From positions 1,178,001 through 1,242,000 of the forward strand of contig NZ_CP068760.1 in NCBI RefSeq assembly GCF_016775705.1: a stretch of 64,000 nucleotides of DNA, given 5' to 3'. The translations under genes and the position numbers were made by a program. The notes under the pieces are model-generated. The model saw only the letters and a program-made list of their open reading frames with translations, did not search any database and was not told the DNA's origin. Position 1 is the first letter of the stretch. Every line of letters begins with the position of its first letter. The stretch is from Chryseobacterium cucumeris. Lineage in GTDB: Bacteria; Bacteroidota; Bacteroidia; Flavobacteriales; Weeksellaceae. Of the stretch, positions 26,984 to 35,074 are shown in pieces.

Positions 26984-27623
26984 TATTTTCGTGTAAGATT
27001 TTTAGAAATTCTTTTTTGGGAATCATTTTTGCCCCCAAGCTTTCCAGGTGTTCTGTATGGGATTGACAATCAATTAACTCAAGGCTGTTTTTATTGCTTT
27101 CCACAAAGTTGATAAAGCCCGCTTTTGAAGCATTACTTACCTTGGCAAACATGCTTTCTCCGCAGAATACATTTCCAATCTGCAACCCGTAAAAACCCCC
27201 TACAAGTTCTCCATCCTGCCATACTTCAATACTTTTGGCCAAACCGTATTGATGAAGCTGGATAAAAGACTCCATCAGTTCATCAGAAAGCCACGTTCCC
27301 GACTGCCCTTTTCTTGTAGCCTGCTGGCAATTTCTGATTACCTCCCTGAAATTCTTATTCTCGGAGAAAGTAAAAACATTTCTGTTGAGTATCTTTCTCA
27401 TAGATTTTGAAACTTTTAATTCTTCAGGAATAAGCACAAACCTTGGATCGGGACACCACCAAAGGATTTCCTCTCCGGGGTTGTACCAGGGAAAAATACC
27501 GAGCTGATAAGCAAACCAGATACGCTCTACGGACAGGTCGCCACCAAAAGCAACCACTCCCTCATGGCCATCATACAGCTCCGGGTCGGGAAATGAAATC
27601 TCGTTTTCGTCTAATCGGACCAT
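26970..27623 (-). CDS. aat: Leucyl/phenylalanyl-tRNA-protein transferase
   Basis: 217 residues from the ATG at 27623 (a TTG 9 bases earlier is less likely). Family motifs are FPDPELYDGHEGVVAFGGDL, GIFPWYNPGEEILWWCPDPR, and GGFYGLQIGNVFCGESMF. It transfers Leu or Phe from tRNA to N-terminal Lys or Arg, marking proteins for ClpS/ClpAP degradation. It is the first gene of a two-gene operon with the DMT transporter. Confidence 0.97.
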   Translation of the reverse strand: MVRLDENEISFPDPELYDGHEGVVAFGGDLSVERIWFAYQLGIFPWYNPGEEILWWCPDPRFVLIPEELKVSKSMRKILNRNVFTFSENKNFREVIRNCQQATRKGQSGTWLSDELMESFIQLHQYGLAKSIEVWQDGELVGGFYGLQIGNVFCGESMFAKVSNASKAGFINFVESNKNSLELIDCQSHTEHLESLGAKMIPKKEFLKILHENNERR

Positions 27624-27683
27624 TTTTAGCAAAAAAATCCCACTTCAAAAAGCAGGATTTATAATTGATCTTTTATTCTTTAA

Positions 27684-28061
27684 TTAGAAAGGTAAATCAT
27701 CATCGTCGTCTCCGGCAAAAGGATTCTCATTAGAAACCGGGGATGCAGACTGCTGAGGCATTGCCTGAGTAGGTTCTGAAGCATTATCAAAAACTTTCTC
27801 TACTCTCCACCCTGTAATAGAGTTGAAGTATTTAGTTTCACCCTGCGGAGAAACCCATTCTCTACCTCTGATGTTGATTCCTACCTTTACGTTTTCTCCT
27901 TCTTTAAGGTTATCTAATAAACTGATTTTATCAGATAAAAATTCTATGTTTATCGGCTGTGGATACTGTTCCTGGGTCAAAATAACCATTTCTCTTTTTT
28001 GAAACCCGCTCGCAAATGTTTGAGCATCAAAAAGTTTCTTTACCGTTCCTTGTAATTCCAT
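27684..28061 (-). CDS. DUF3127 protein with SSB-like acidic tip
   Basis: 125 residues from the ATG at 28061 (MELQGTVKKLF); the longer reading frame upstream runs through AT-rich promoter DNA and is not credible. It matches DUF3127, a Bacteroidetes family with an OB-like beta pattern. The last residues, GDDDDDLPF, closely mimic the acidic C-terminal peptide of single-stranded DNA-binding proteins (DDDIPF), which recruits repair proteins. Single-stranded nucleic acid binding is inferred. It diverges from the tRNA promoter. Confidence 0.85.
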   Translation of the reverse strand: MELQGTVKKLFDAQTFASGFQKREMVILTQEQYPQPINIEFLSDKISLLDNLKEGENVKVGINIRGREWVSPQGETKYFNSITGWRVEKVFDNASEPTQAMPQQSASPVSNENPFAGDDDDDLPF

Positions 28062-28159
28062 ATCGTAAATATTAACGATGTAAAAGTAAGAAAATGAAAT
28101 GTAATAAAAGAAGCTGTGAAAAAAAAATGTGGAAATTTTATTTTTTTTTCCTGAAAAGT

Positions 28160-28189
28160 TTGGTAGTAAAGGAAATTGTCCTATATTTG
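28160..28189 (+). promoter_or_regulatory. Promoter of tRNA cluster 1
   Basis: TTG at 28160-28162, 19-base spacer, TATATTTG at 28182-28189. This is a textbook Bacteroidetes promoter, about 50 bases before the first tRNA. Confidence 0.8.
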
Positions 28190-28239
28190 CACTCACAAAA
28201 ACGAAGCAAGCTCTTTAAAACTTACAATATAAAAAACCA

Positions 28240-28321
28240 GCGGATGTGGTGTAATTGGTAGCCACGCCAGACTTAGGATCTGGTGCCGTGAGGCGTGGGG
28301 GTTCGAGTCCCTTCATCCGCA
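28240..28321 (+). tRNA. tRNA-Leu (anticodon TAG)
   Basis: 82-base class II tRNA: acceptor GCGGATG pairs with CATCCGC (28314-28320), anticodon loop CTTAGGA gives TAG, with a long variable arm and a GGTTCGAGTCC T-arm. CCA is not encoded. An identical copy lies at 28611. Confidence 0.96.
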
Positions 28322-28325
28322 CTAT

Positions 28326-28398
28326 GCGAAAATAGCTCAGCTGGTAGAGCACAACCTTGCCAAGGTTGGGGTCGCGGGTTCGAATCCCGTTTTTCGCT
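28326..28398 (+). tRNA. tRNA-Gly (anticodon GCC)
   Basis: 73 bases: acceptor GCGAAAA pairs with TTTTCGC, anticodon loop TTGCCAA gives GCC, T-arm GGTTCGAATCC. A 3' CCA follows directly (28399-28401). Confidence 0.96.
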
Positions 28399-28407
28399 CC
28401 ACACCAT

Positions 28408-28491
28408 GCCCTGGTGGTGGAACTGGTAGACACGCAGGACTTAAAATCCTGTGTCCGCAAGGACGTACGGGTTCAAGTCCCGTCTGGGGTA
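28408..28491 (+). tRNA. tRNA-Leu (anticodon TAA)
   Basis: 84-base class II tRNA: acceptor GCCCTGG pairs with CTGGGGT (three G-U pairs), anticodon loop CTTAAAA gives TAA, long variable arm. An identical copy lies at 28770. Confidence 0.95.
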
Positions 28492-28495
28492 CAAG

Positions 28496-28526
28496 ACCCT
28501 CTGTAATATCTTACGGAGGGTTTTTT
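28496..28526 (+). terminator. Terminator of tRNA cluster 1
   Basis: An 11-bp stem with one wobble (28496-28506 with 28511-28521) and a following T run. A near-copy follows the second cluster. Confidence 0.85.
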
Positions 28527-28560
28527 GTTTTAATAGAGAGTGTTCTTTAAATAAAAATCT

Positions 28561-28568
28561 TATATTTG
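28561..28568 (+). promoter_or_regulatory. -7 box of tRNA cluster 2
   Basis: TATATTTG, 43 bases before the duplicated tRNA-Leu. The -33 element is not recognisable. Confidence 0.6.
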
Positions 28569-28610
28569 TAAGAAATCAGGTTGAATCTGAGTATTCAGAT
28601 CAGCGAATCA

Positions 28611-28692
28611 GCGGATGTGGTGTAATTGGTAGCCACGCCAGACTTAGGATCTGGTGCCGTGAGGCGTGGGGGTTCGAGTCCCTTCATCCGCA
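28611..28692 (+). tRNA. tRNA-Leu (anticodon TAG), second copy
   Basis: 82 bases identical to the copy at 28240, with the same anticodon and arms. Confidence 0.96.
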
Positions 28693-28769
28693 CAATTCGA
28701 AAAGGGCTCTTTAGAGTCGTTAAGAAGGTTGGAACCTCTGGTTCGAATCTTTTTTTTTGCCCACACCAT
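28693..28769 (+). pseudogene. Degenerate tRNA-Gly remnant
   Basis: This spacer occupies the place of tRNA-Gly in the first cluster. It keeps GGTTCGAATC, a T-rich 3' arm and the CCACACCATG junction to the next tRNA. The D-arm and anticodon stem cannot be formed, and only four acceptor pairs remain. I read it as a decayed tRNA-Gly copy, not a working tRNA. Confidence 0.55.
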
Positions 28770-28853
28770 GCCCTGGTGGTGGAACTGGTAGACACGCAGG
28801 ACTTAAAATCCTGTGTCCGCAAGGACGTACGGGTTCAAGTCCCGTCTGGGGTA
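28770..28853 (+). tRNA. tRNA-Leu (anticodon TAA), second copy
   Basis: 84 bases identical to the copy at 28408. Confidence 0.95.
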
Positions 28854-28856
28854 CAA

Positions 28857-28888
28857 AGCCCTCTGTAAAAGATTACGGAGGGCTTTTC
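28857..28888. terminator. Terminator of tRNA cluster 2
   Basis: A 12-bp stem (28857-28868 with 28873-28884) followed by T residues. It lies 17 bases from the stop of the converging XRE regulator gene. Confidence 0.85.
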
Positions 28889-28900
28889 TGTTTGTAACCT

Positions 28901-29539
28901 TTAGAGGATCTGACTGTTTCCCGTTTTCTTTTCCAGTCTTTCCAGTCTTTCAAAAATACCAGTGAAGATATTCTTGTTTCCTGTCGAAAAGTATCCTACA
29001 ATCTTAAAGTATTCCTGATCGTTTTTGTTTTTTAGTTGATTATCTGTTGCGTATTGAAGGTTTCCATTGATATGAACCACTAGATTGCTAATGGAATCTG
29101 CTGCCAGATTTGTTTTATTCAGAAATAAAATATCACCGGATTGATATTGGGGAAGCAAAGTTTTTTCAGGAGAAAATTCATAGACCAGATCAACAGATGC
29201 TAATATTTTTTGCAATATTGCTGAGTTGGCATTATTTACGGACTGTGTTTTTTGTATTTCCAAATTAGTCTCCCCTGTTGATGCAGGGAAAAGTAAGGGC
29301 TGACTTGCACCAAGAGTACCTGCCAGCTGGTTTGCGTGTACTGGCTCAGTCAGTAATTTGTCAAGACTAAGGTTAAAGTGATTCGCAACTTTCAGTATGG
29401 TTTCAATTTTTGGCTCAGCACGTCCTTCCTCATATGAGCTTATTACGCCTCTGTTGAGAGCAAACAGATCTGCAAAAGCCTTTTGACTCAATCCTTTCAC
29501 CTGTCTTATTTTCTTAATATTAATTCCAAATAAGCTCAT
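28901..29539 (-). CDS. XRE-type transcriptional regulator
   Basis: 212 residues from the ATG at 29539 (an in-frame TTG lies 21 bases upstream). The N-terminal helix-turn-helix (residues about 6-60) reads IRQVKGLSQKAFADLFALNR with VISSYEEGRAEP. The C-terminal part (about 120-195) has a strand pattern, SGDILFLNKTNL, like the S24/LexA-type sensor of phage repressors, but I see no clear Ser-Lys peptidase pair. The target is unknown. The divergent small gene at 29745 is a natural candidate. Confidence 0.8.
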   Translation of the reverse strand: MSLFGINIKKIRQVKGLSQKAFADLFALNRGVISSYEEGRAEPKIETILKVANHFNLSLDKLLTEPVHANQLAGTLGASQPLLFPASTGETNLEIQKTQSVNNANSAILQKILASVDLVYEFSPEKTLLPQYQSGDILFLNKTNLAADSISNLVVHINGNLQYATDNQLKNKNDQEYFKIVGYFSTGNKNIFTGIFERLERLEKKTGNSQIL

Positions 29540-29718
29540 CCTGTCCAATATTTTTTGCAAATATAGAAAATGTAAATAAATATTGCTAAATATATTTGCA
29601 TTGATGCTATTTCTGATGGAGCTAATTTTTTAACAGAAAAAGATAAAGCACATTATATAAAAATCTGTACCCATAATATTATATAGTTCTGTATCTGTAT
29701 CCACGATTAAATCCTCCA

Positions 29719-29726
29719 TAATTTTG
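29719..29726 (+). promoter_or_regulatory. -7 box upstream of the 122-aa hypothetical gene
   Basis: TAATTTTG fits TAnnTTTG and lies 18 bases before the start codon. No clear -33 TTG. Confidence 0.45.
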
Positions 29727-29744
29727 TTTAGCTAAAGAAGAAAT

Positions 29745-30113
29745 ATGGAAACAATCACTCAACAACAGAAACAGTTTCAATATGCTGAGGCTTATGTATC
29801 AGACATGTCGGTGCTGAAAAATATCTTTCTGGAAACACAGAATCTGAAAATAGCAGATCAGAATTTCGGACTTCCTTTTCTTTTGGCTAAAAACGGAAAA
29901 GAAACTGTTGCTTTTGCCAGTCTTATCATCAATGAAAAGGATGAAATATCTTTTAAAATCTATGATAAAAATAAGATGTCAGATACCGAAAAGAGAAATT
30001 TCTTTTCCTGCGCTGAAAGATATTTTAAAAATACTCATACCTCCAATTTTAAGGATCCGGAGCAATTAAAAAGCAGTATCAACAGTATGACCAGCTGGCT
30101 GAATCCCGAATAA
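29745..30113 (+). CDS. Hypothetical protein
   Basis: 122 residues, soluble, no signal peptide. The pattern of two central strands (PFLLAKNGKETVAFASLIIN and EISFKIYDKN) between helices gives no family that I recognise. It lies 41 bases upstream of the MocR-type regulator in the same direction and may be co-transcribed. It is divergent from the XRE regulator. Confidence 0.7.
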   Translation: METITQQQKQFQYAEAYVSDMSVLKNIFLETQNLKIADQNFGLPFLLAKNGKETVAFASLIINEKDEISFKIYDKNKMSDTEKRNFFSCAERYFKNTHTSNFKDPEQLKSSINSMTSWLNPE

Positions 30114-30154
30114 AGACAGGATAAAATTGTACATTTACTTAAAACCCGGATTCT

Positions 30155-31573
30155 ATGTCTAAAGATGTTCTGTACCTTAAAATAGCCAATTCTGTCACAG
30201 AGCAGATTAAAAGTGAAACTCTGCAGTTTGGGGACAGGCTTCCTTCATTGCGAAGTGCCCAGAAATTATATAATGTAAGTCTGAATACCATAAAACAGGC
30301 GTATATGGAACTCGAAAGCCGTTCGCTGGTAGAATCACGTCCGAAATATGGATATTATGTAAGCCAGACTTCTCAGCGAAAACTGGCGCTGCCTTCTGTG
30401 ACACAGATGAAGGTTTCTGAAGGTAAAAATACCCCTCAGGATTTGATTGACAAGGTGTTCGGAAGTATCGGAGGAACAGATGTTACACAATTTGCTCTTG
30501 GAATTCCGGGGAAAAGTCTTCTTCCGGTAGCTAAGATGAAAAAATGCATGATTGATGTGATGAAAAGGAAAAGTGACAGCGGAACCAACTACGAACCCGT
30601 GCAGGGAAGCGAAGTGCTGCGCCGGGAAATTGCCAAATGGTCAATGGTTATGGAGGGGAAAATCACAGAAGATGATCTGGTCATCACTTCCGGAGCGATG
30701 AATGCCGTTTATAATTGTTTAATGGCCGTGACGCAACCGGGAGATTCGGTGGCAGTGGAAAGCCCTGTGTATTTTGGAATTCTTCAGGCCATCCAGTTAT
30801 TAGGACTTAAGGCTGTGGAAATTCCTACGCATCCAATTACAGGAGTAGATCTGGATGAGTTAAAAAAGGTAATGCCAAAGCTTTCTGCGTGCTGTTTTGT
30901 GGTGAATTATAATAATCCGTTGGGATTTCAGATGCCTGATGATAACAAGAAAGAACTGGTAAAGATGCTTACTGAATATAATGTTCCTTTGGTGGAGGAT
31001 GATGTCTATGGTAACATTTATTTCGGGGCGGGAAGACCCAAGCCGTGTAAATTTTATGATGAAGCAGGAATTGTGATGTGGGTAGGCTCGGTTTCCAAAA
31101 CATTGGCACCGGGTTTCAGGGTTGGGTGGGTAGCTCCCGGAAAATTTAAAGAAAAAATTATCCGTCAGAAACTGGTTCAGACGGTAAGCGGACCTTCTTT
31201 GTTTTCTGATGTAATTACGGATTTTCTTGCCCACGGACGTTATGATCACCATCTCAGAATGTTCAGGAAAAAGCTGTACGCAAATTACCTTCAGATTCAA
31301 AAAGCGGTAACTGAGTATTTTCCGGATAATACAAAAATTTCAGAACCCAAAGGAGGCTTTATGCTTTGGCTGGAGCTGGATAAAAGAATTTGTACGGAAG
31401 ATCTCTACGATGTGGCTTTTGAGCAGAAAATCAATTTTGCTCCCGGAAGAATGTTTTCACAGCATAATCAGTATCAGAACTGCATGCGTTTGAACTATGC
31501 ACTGGAATGGACAGACAGGGTGGAAAATGATCTGGAAAAGCTTGGAAAAATGATAAAAAACAGAATTAAATAA
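30155..31573 (+). CDS. MocR/PdxR-type regulator (GntR HTH plus aminotransferase domain)
   Basis: 472 residues. Residues about 5-75 form a GntR winged helix (FGDRLPSLRSAQKLYNVSLN). Residues about 105-470 form a class I aminotransferase domain with a PLP-binding motif SVSKTLAPGFRVGW. Such regulators sense PLP or amino compounds and usually control nearby metabolic or transport genes. The GNAT gene 11 bases downstream is a likely partner. Confidence 0.93.
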   Translation: MSKDVLYLKIANSVTEQIKSETLQFGDRLPSLRSAQKLYNVSLNTIKQAYMELESRSLVESRPKYGYYVSQTSQRKLALPSVTQMKVSEGKNTPQDLIDKVFGSIGGTDVTQFALGIPGKSLLPVAKMKKCMIDVMKRKSDSGTNYEPVQGSEVLRREIAKWSMVMEGKITEDDLVITSGAMNAVYNCLMAVTQPGDSVAVESPVYFGILQAIQLLGLKAVEIPTHPITGVDLDELKKVMPKLSACCFVVNYNNPLGFQMPDDNKKELVKMLTEYNVPLVEDDVYGNIYFGAGRPKPCKFYDEAGIVMWVGSVSKTLAPGFRVGWVAPGKFKEKIIRQKLVQTVSGPSLFSDVITDFLAHGRYDHHLRMFRKKLYANYLQIQKAVTEYFPDNTKISEPKGGFMLWLELDKRICTEDLYDVAFEQKINFAPGRMFSQHNQYQNCMRLNYALEWTDRVENDLEKLGKMIKNRIK

Positions 31574-31584
31574 ACCTTATAGCG

Positions 31585-32070
31585 ATGAATGATAACAATA
31601 ATGAAGTAAAAATCGTAGCCTATGAACCTCAGTATAAAGAAGCTTTCAAAGCTTTGAATGAAGAATGGATCAAAACATACTTTGTCATGGAAGCCGGCGA
31701 TTATAAACTGCTGGATAATCCTGAAGAGCATATCTTACATAAAGGAGGGCACATTGTTTTTGCTTTGCTGGATGGAGAAGCAGTAGGAACCTGTGCATTA
31801 GTAAAAACAGAAGACAGTCCCCTCACTTTTGAATTGTCAAAAATGGCAGTAAGTCCCAAAGCGCAAGGGAAAAAACTAGGTTACCTTTTGGGAAATACTT
31901 TAGTGGAAAAAGCAAAGGAATTAAAAGCTGAAAAAGTATTTTTGGTTACCAATTCTATACTGGTTCCGGCCATTACACTTTATGAAAAGCTGGGCTTTAT
32001 CCATACTCCCATCAGCAATGCTGAGTATGACCGTGCCGATGTGCAGATGGAGCTGATTTTCAATAAATAA
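31585..32070 (+). CDS. GNAT family N-acetyltransferase
   Basis: 161 residues. The acetyl-CoA-binding motif A is seen as ELSKMAVSPKAQGKKLGYLLGNTLVEKA (within residues about 87-114), and the C-terminal motif B as AITLYEKLGF. The substrate is unknown. It follows the MocR gene by 11 bases and ends before a convergent terminator. Confidence 0.93.
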   Translation: MNDNNNEVKIVAYEPQYKEAFKALNEEWIKTYFVMEAGDYKLLDNPEEHILHKGGHIVFALLDGEAVGTCALVKTEDSPLTFELSKMAVSPKAQGKKLGYLLGNTLVEKAKELKAEKVFLVTNSILVPAITLYEKLGFIHTPISNAEYDRADVQMELIFNK

Positions 32071-32078
32071 GAAAAAAA

Positions 32079-32116
32079 ATATTAGAACTCGGATAGGAAT
32101 ATCCTTGTTCTAATAT
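32079..32116. terminator. Convergent hairpin terminator
   Basis: A two-part stem: 10 bp (32079-32088 with 32107-32116) plus an inner 5-bp stem with a GGAA loop (32091-32104). A/T runs flank both sides. It lies between the GNAT and phosphatase genes. Confidence 0.75.
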
Positions 32117-32145
32117 CAAAATTTAAATCTAATTGCTTTACTGTT

Positions 32146-33999
32146 TTATTTCTTGATGAATGTCTTGGTTAATGACTTTTTACTTCCATTGATTTTAATG
32201 AAATACACCCCAGCCGGAGGATTTCCGATATTGATTTTTTCATCGTAAAAACCTCTTGAAGACTTTAAATGGGTTGTTAAAACATTTGATCCTTTACTGT
32301 CGATGATTTCTGCTTTAATTTCCTTATCCTCACATTGATACTGGATTCCAAGGAATGTTGAAACTGGATTAGGATAAATTTTAAAATCTTCAATGATTGC
32401 TTTCGTTTCTTTTGCTGCCAATATTTCTTTGGAACATGCCGGAATTCTATTCACTCCATCTATTCCCCATGAAGACTGTACCGGAATACAAAGCCAGTTC
32501 AATACCGTAGGGAAATGATCCGTTTCTCTTGTCGTTGAGGTGTAATCATACACTTTAAAATTGTTAACAGTATTGGCATTATAAGTAGGAGAACCTGTCA
32601 CAGTCATATGATTGGCGTTTGGACCAGAGTCTGTCAATGTAGTTCCTGAAGTTCCATTACACTTCCAGTTGGCTAATAATTGAGAATAATAAGGATGTGA
32701 AGTTGTAATATCCTGGTTCGCCCAATTCAAGATAACATCATTGGGAAGAGCAGATTTCCAGATTCTTACATCTTTATAAGAAGCCGCCAGATTAATTCCG
32801 TAAGCATTGGTTCCATCCTGATTTAAACTCAAAGGAAGCCCGGAATCAATATTTCCGATGGTATTCATTTTAGCAAAAGTTACCGGAACACCATCTTCAT
32901 ATAATGTTACAAGACCATCTCTGTCAAAGCTTGCCGCAATATGTTTCCATTTATTGGTTTCTACTTTTCCGCCAACAAGATCAATCCTGTTGGTTCCATC
33001 TCCAATATTCATTTTAAAAGTTTGTCCTGAATAGCCTGAGAAAACAAATCCTTTATTTTTCCCATTAGCCCAGTTTTTATTACTGATCATCACCGGATCA
33101 CTGGAGTAAGCAGCATTAGGTTTCACCCAAAATTCAATCGTAAAATCCTGATTAGCTCCAAAATTAAAAGGAATCTGGCTTGCTGGCTTTGCATAAGTTC
33201 CTGCCGGGAAATTCAATTGATTGAATGTTTTATTGGATTCCAGAACAGTTTTGCTGATCTGCTGAGGAGTAAATCCAGGATTGGAATATACCGTAAAAAT
33301 ATTTCTTTCAGAAAGATTTCCTCCTCCATGAGAACTTTCAATAGCACCGTGATCTGTTGTCAATACTACCAGCCAGTCTTCGTTGTTATAAGAAGGCCTG
33401 TTTTTCATAGCTGCAACAATTTCTCCAATATAAGAGTCCGTAGTCTTAATAGAATTGACATATTGAGAAACAGTAGATGAGAATCCATAAGAATGTCCGG
33501 CATGGTCTACATCATCAAAATCTACAAAGAGAATATCCGGATTATCATTCTGTAAAGCTGTAACAGCTGCGTTTTTCACTGCAAGATCCGTTGCGAAATT
33601 ACTTTTTACATCAGCGGTTTGAATGATGTTGTCGTTAATAGGCGACCAATGAGCCAGAGAGATAGTTCTTAAGCCAGGGTTGTAATTTTCTGCTCTTGTC
33701 AGAAAATCAGGGTAATTGACATAGTTCGGGCTTGTGAAATTATTGTCCTGAACATTATGTTTGGTGTGCCATACGCCGGTCAGCATGGTGCTCCATCCGT
33801 TTCCGCTCCAGGTTGTAGCAGCACAAAGCCCGTCGGTAGAATAGATCGATTGGCTGATAAGGTTTTGAATGTTGGGAGTAGGTGTAGACATCATGACATC
33901 TGCACGGCATCCGTCAATACCAATAAAAAGAACTTTTTTAGTCTGAGCTCCAAGGAAACAGCTCATTACAACAGCCATTGAGAATAGTTTTGTTTTCAT
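32146..33999 (-). CDS. Secreted alkaline-phosphatase-superfamily phosphodiesterase, LamG domain, T9SS sorting tail
   Basis: 617 residues. A signal peptide precedes an alkaline-phosphatase-fold domain (residues about 20-255) with metal and active-site motifs: FIGIDGCRAD, TTWSGNGWSTML, FVDFDDVDHAGHSYG and TTDHGAIESSHGG. Next is a LamG/concanavalin-like domain (about 265-430; TIEFWVKPNA, VTLYEDGVPV). The last 75 residues are a type IX secretion sorting domain (FKIYPNPVSTFLGIQY to KTFIKK). It is probably a cell-surface nucleotide or lipid phosphodiesterase that binds glycans. A long inverted repeat lies upstream of its start. Confidence 0.88.
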   Translation of the reverse strand: MKTKLFSMAVVMSCFLGAQTKKVLFIGIDGCRADVMMSTPTPNIQNLISQSIYSTDGLCAATTWSGNGWSTMLTGVWHTKHNVQDNNFTSPNYVNYPDFLTRAENYNPGLRTISLAHWSPINDNIIQTADVKSNFATDLAVKNAAVTALQNDNPDILFVDFDDVDHAGHSYGFSSTVSQYVNSIKTTDSYIGEIVAAMKNRPSYNNEDWLVVLTTDHGAIESSHGGGNLSERNIFTVYSNPGFTPQQISKTVLESNKTFNQLNFPAGTYAKPASQIPFNFGANQDFTIEFWVKPNAAYSSDPVMISNKNWANGKNKGFVFSGYSGQTFKMNIGDGTNRIDLVGGKVETNKWKHIAASFDRDGLVTLYEDGVPVTFAKMNTIGNIDSGLPLSLNQDGTNAYGINLAASYKDVRIWKSALPNDVILNWANQDITTSHPYYSQLLANWKCNGTSGTTLTDSGPNANHMTVTGSPTYNANTVNNFKVYDYTSTTRETDHFPTVLNWLCIPVQSSWGIDGVNRIPACSKEILAAKETKAIIEDFKIYPNPVSTFLGIQYQCEDKEIKAEIIDSKGSNVLTTHLKSSRGFYDEKINIGNPPAGVYFIKINGSKKSLTKTFIKK

Positions 34000-34027
34000 G
34001 GGGAAAAGGGTTTTTAGAATTGTGAAA

Positions 34028-34084
34028 GTTTACAAATAGTAATTTATTTTTAATTATTGTAAAATTAGTTTACTATTTGTAAAC
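34028..34084 (-). promoter_or_regulatory. Long inverted repeat upstream of the phosphatase gene
   Basis: Two perfect 15-bp arms (34028-34042 and 34070-34084) separated by 27 bases. Its near edge is 28 bases upstream of the phosphatase start codon. On the - strand the arms contain ACTATTTG, similar to a -7 box. This suggests an operator for a dimeric regulator; it could also be an RNA hairpin. Confidence 0.5.
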
Positions 34085-34273
34085 ATTCGTGAACTGAAAG
34101 TTAATTAATTGATAATTAAAAAGATCACCGAAAAAAGCTTAGATATTAACCACAAAAGCCACAAAAGAAAAATGACTCTGTTTATTTTAAGTTACATGCT
34201 TTGTGAATAGAAGATCAAAAAAGGTTTCTGGAAATATTGGTTATAACAAATACCTAATGATCCGTACTACATT

Positions 34274-34310
34274 CCCCTCCTCCGGAGGGGTGTCAAATTG
34301 GAAATTTGAC
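34274..34310. repeat. Double-hairpin palindromic repeat
   Basis: Two adjacent short hairpins: a 7-bp GC stem (34274-34280 with 34284-34290) and an 8-bp stem (34292-34299 with 34303-34310). The rest of the 399-base gap from 34000 holds the inverted repeat at 34028 and no gene that I can support. The form resembles dispersed intergenic repeats of Chryseobacterium. Confidence 0.5.
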
Positions 34311-34398
34311 GGGGTGGTAAAAACACAAACATTTCCAATAGAAAAACCATGAAAACATTTGTGTCAAGAAGTATTTAAAAATAATCTGAAAAAATGGA

Positions 34399-35067
34399 TT
34401 AAAGGATTCCCTCAGCTTCAGAAATCGTATTCAGAATATAATCAGGAGCTGCCTTTTCAAGTTCTGATTGGGTCTGAGCTCCGGAAAGAACCGCCACTGT
34501 TAATCCGCAACCAGCATTTTTGCCCTCTTCAATATCAATCACAGAATCCCCTGCTTTTAATACTTTATGAGCTTCAGTGATATTGAATTTCTTCATGGCA
34601 AGATGAATCATTTCAGGGCTCGGGCGGCTTTCTGAAACATCATCAGCGGTAATTAAAGCATCAAAATGAATACTTTCTTTCCAGTTGAGTTTATCTAAAA
34701 GCTGATGGGCTATTTCTGAAGTATAGCCTGTATTCAAAACGATTTTCTTGTTTTGAGCTTTCATATTCAATAAGAAATCTTCCGTTCCGTTGATGGGTTT
34801 TACATCCAGATTTTGATAAGATTCTTTCAGTTGTTCAGAAAAATTCTCAAAAATAGCAGAAGCATCTTCTTCGTTCCCATTGATTTCTTTTAAAAGACTT
34901 GTGATGGCTTCCAGTTTTTCCATTCCGGCACAGCTGGATAATACTTTTTCCAGGCTTACCACATAGCCATAATCATTCACAGCGTTGGTAAGTGTTTTGT
35001 AAACTACATTATCCTCATCAATTGTTGTTCCGGCCATATCCAGAACGAGTAATTCTATATTTTTCAT
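34399..35067 (-). CDS. Phosphonatase-like HAD hydrolase
   Basis: 222 residues from the ATG at 35067 (the longer frame includes the previous spacer). HAD motifs are DMAGTTIDEDN (nucleophile Asp), TGYTSE, RPSPEMI and KAGDSVIDIEEGKNAGC. In the cap, AGMEKLEAI places a lysine where phosphonatase forms its Schiff base. It matches the phosphonatase-like family TIGR03351, which is associated with the FAD enzyme encoded directly upstream (7-base gap). It should cleave a C-P bond of a phosphonoacetaldehyde-like product. Confidence 0.88.
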   Translation of the reverse strand: MKNIELLVLDMAGTTIDEDNVVYKTLTNAVNDYGYVVSLEKVLSSCAGMEKLEAITSLLKEINGNEEDASAIFENFSEQLKESYQNLDVKPINGTEDFLLNMKAQNKKIVLNTGYTSEIAHQLLDKLNWKESIHFDALITADDVSESRPSPEMIHLAMKKFNITEAHKVLKAGDSVIDIEEGKNAGCGLTVAVLSGAQTQSELEKAAPDYILNTISEAEGIL

Positions 35068-35074
35068 GTAAATG

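Noticed and set aside
28693..28769. A working tRNA in the second cluster
   Set aside because: No D-arm or anticodon stem can be drawn and the acceptor has only four pairs, so I call it a remnant.
28215..28868. Several open frames of 75-87 codons overlapping the tRNA clusters on both strands
   Set aside because: They translate tRNA sequence (for example repeated RFEPEVP and [24 protein letters not shown] segments) and have no independent support.
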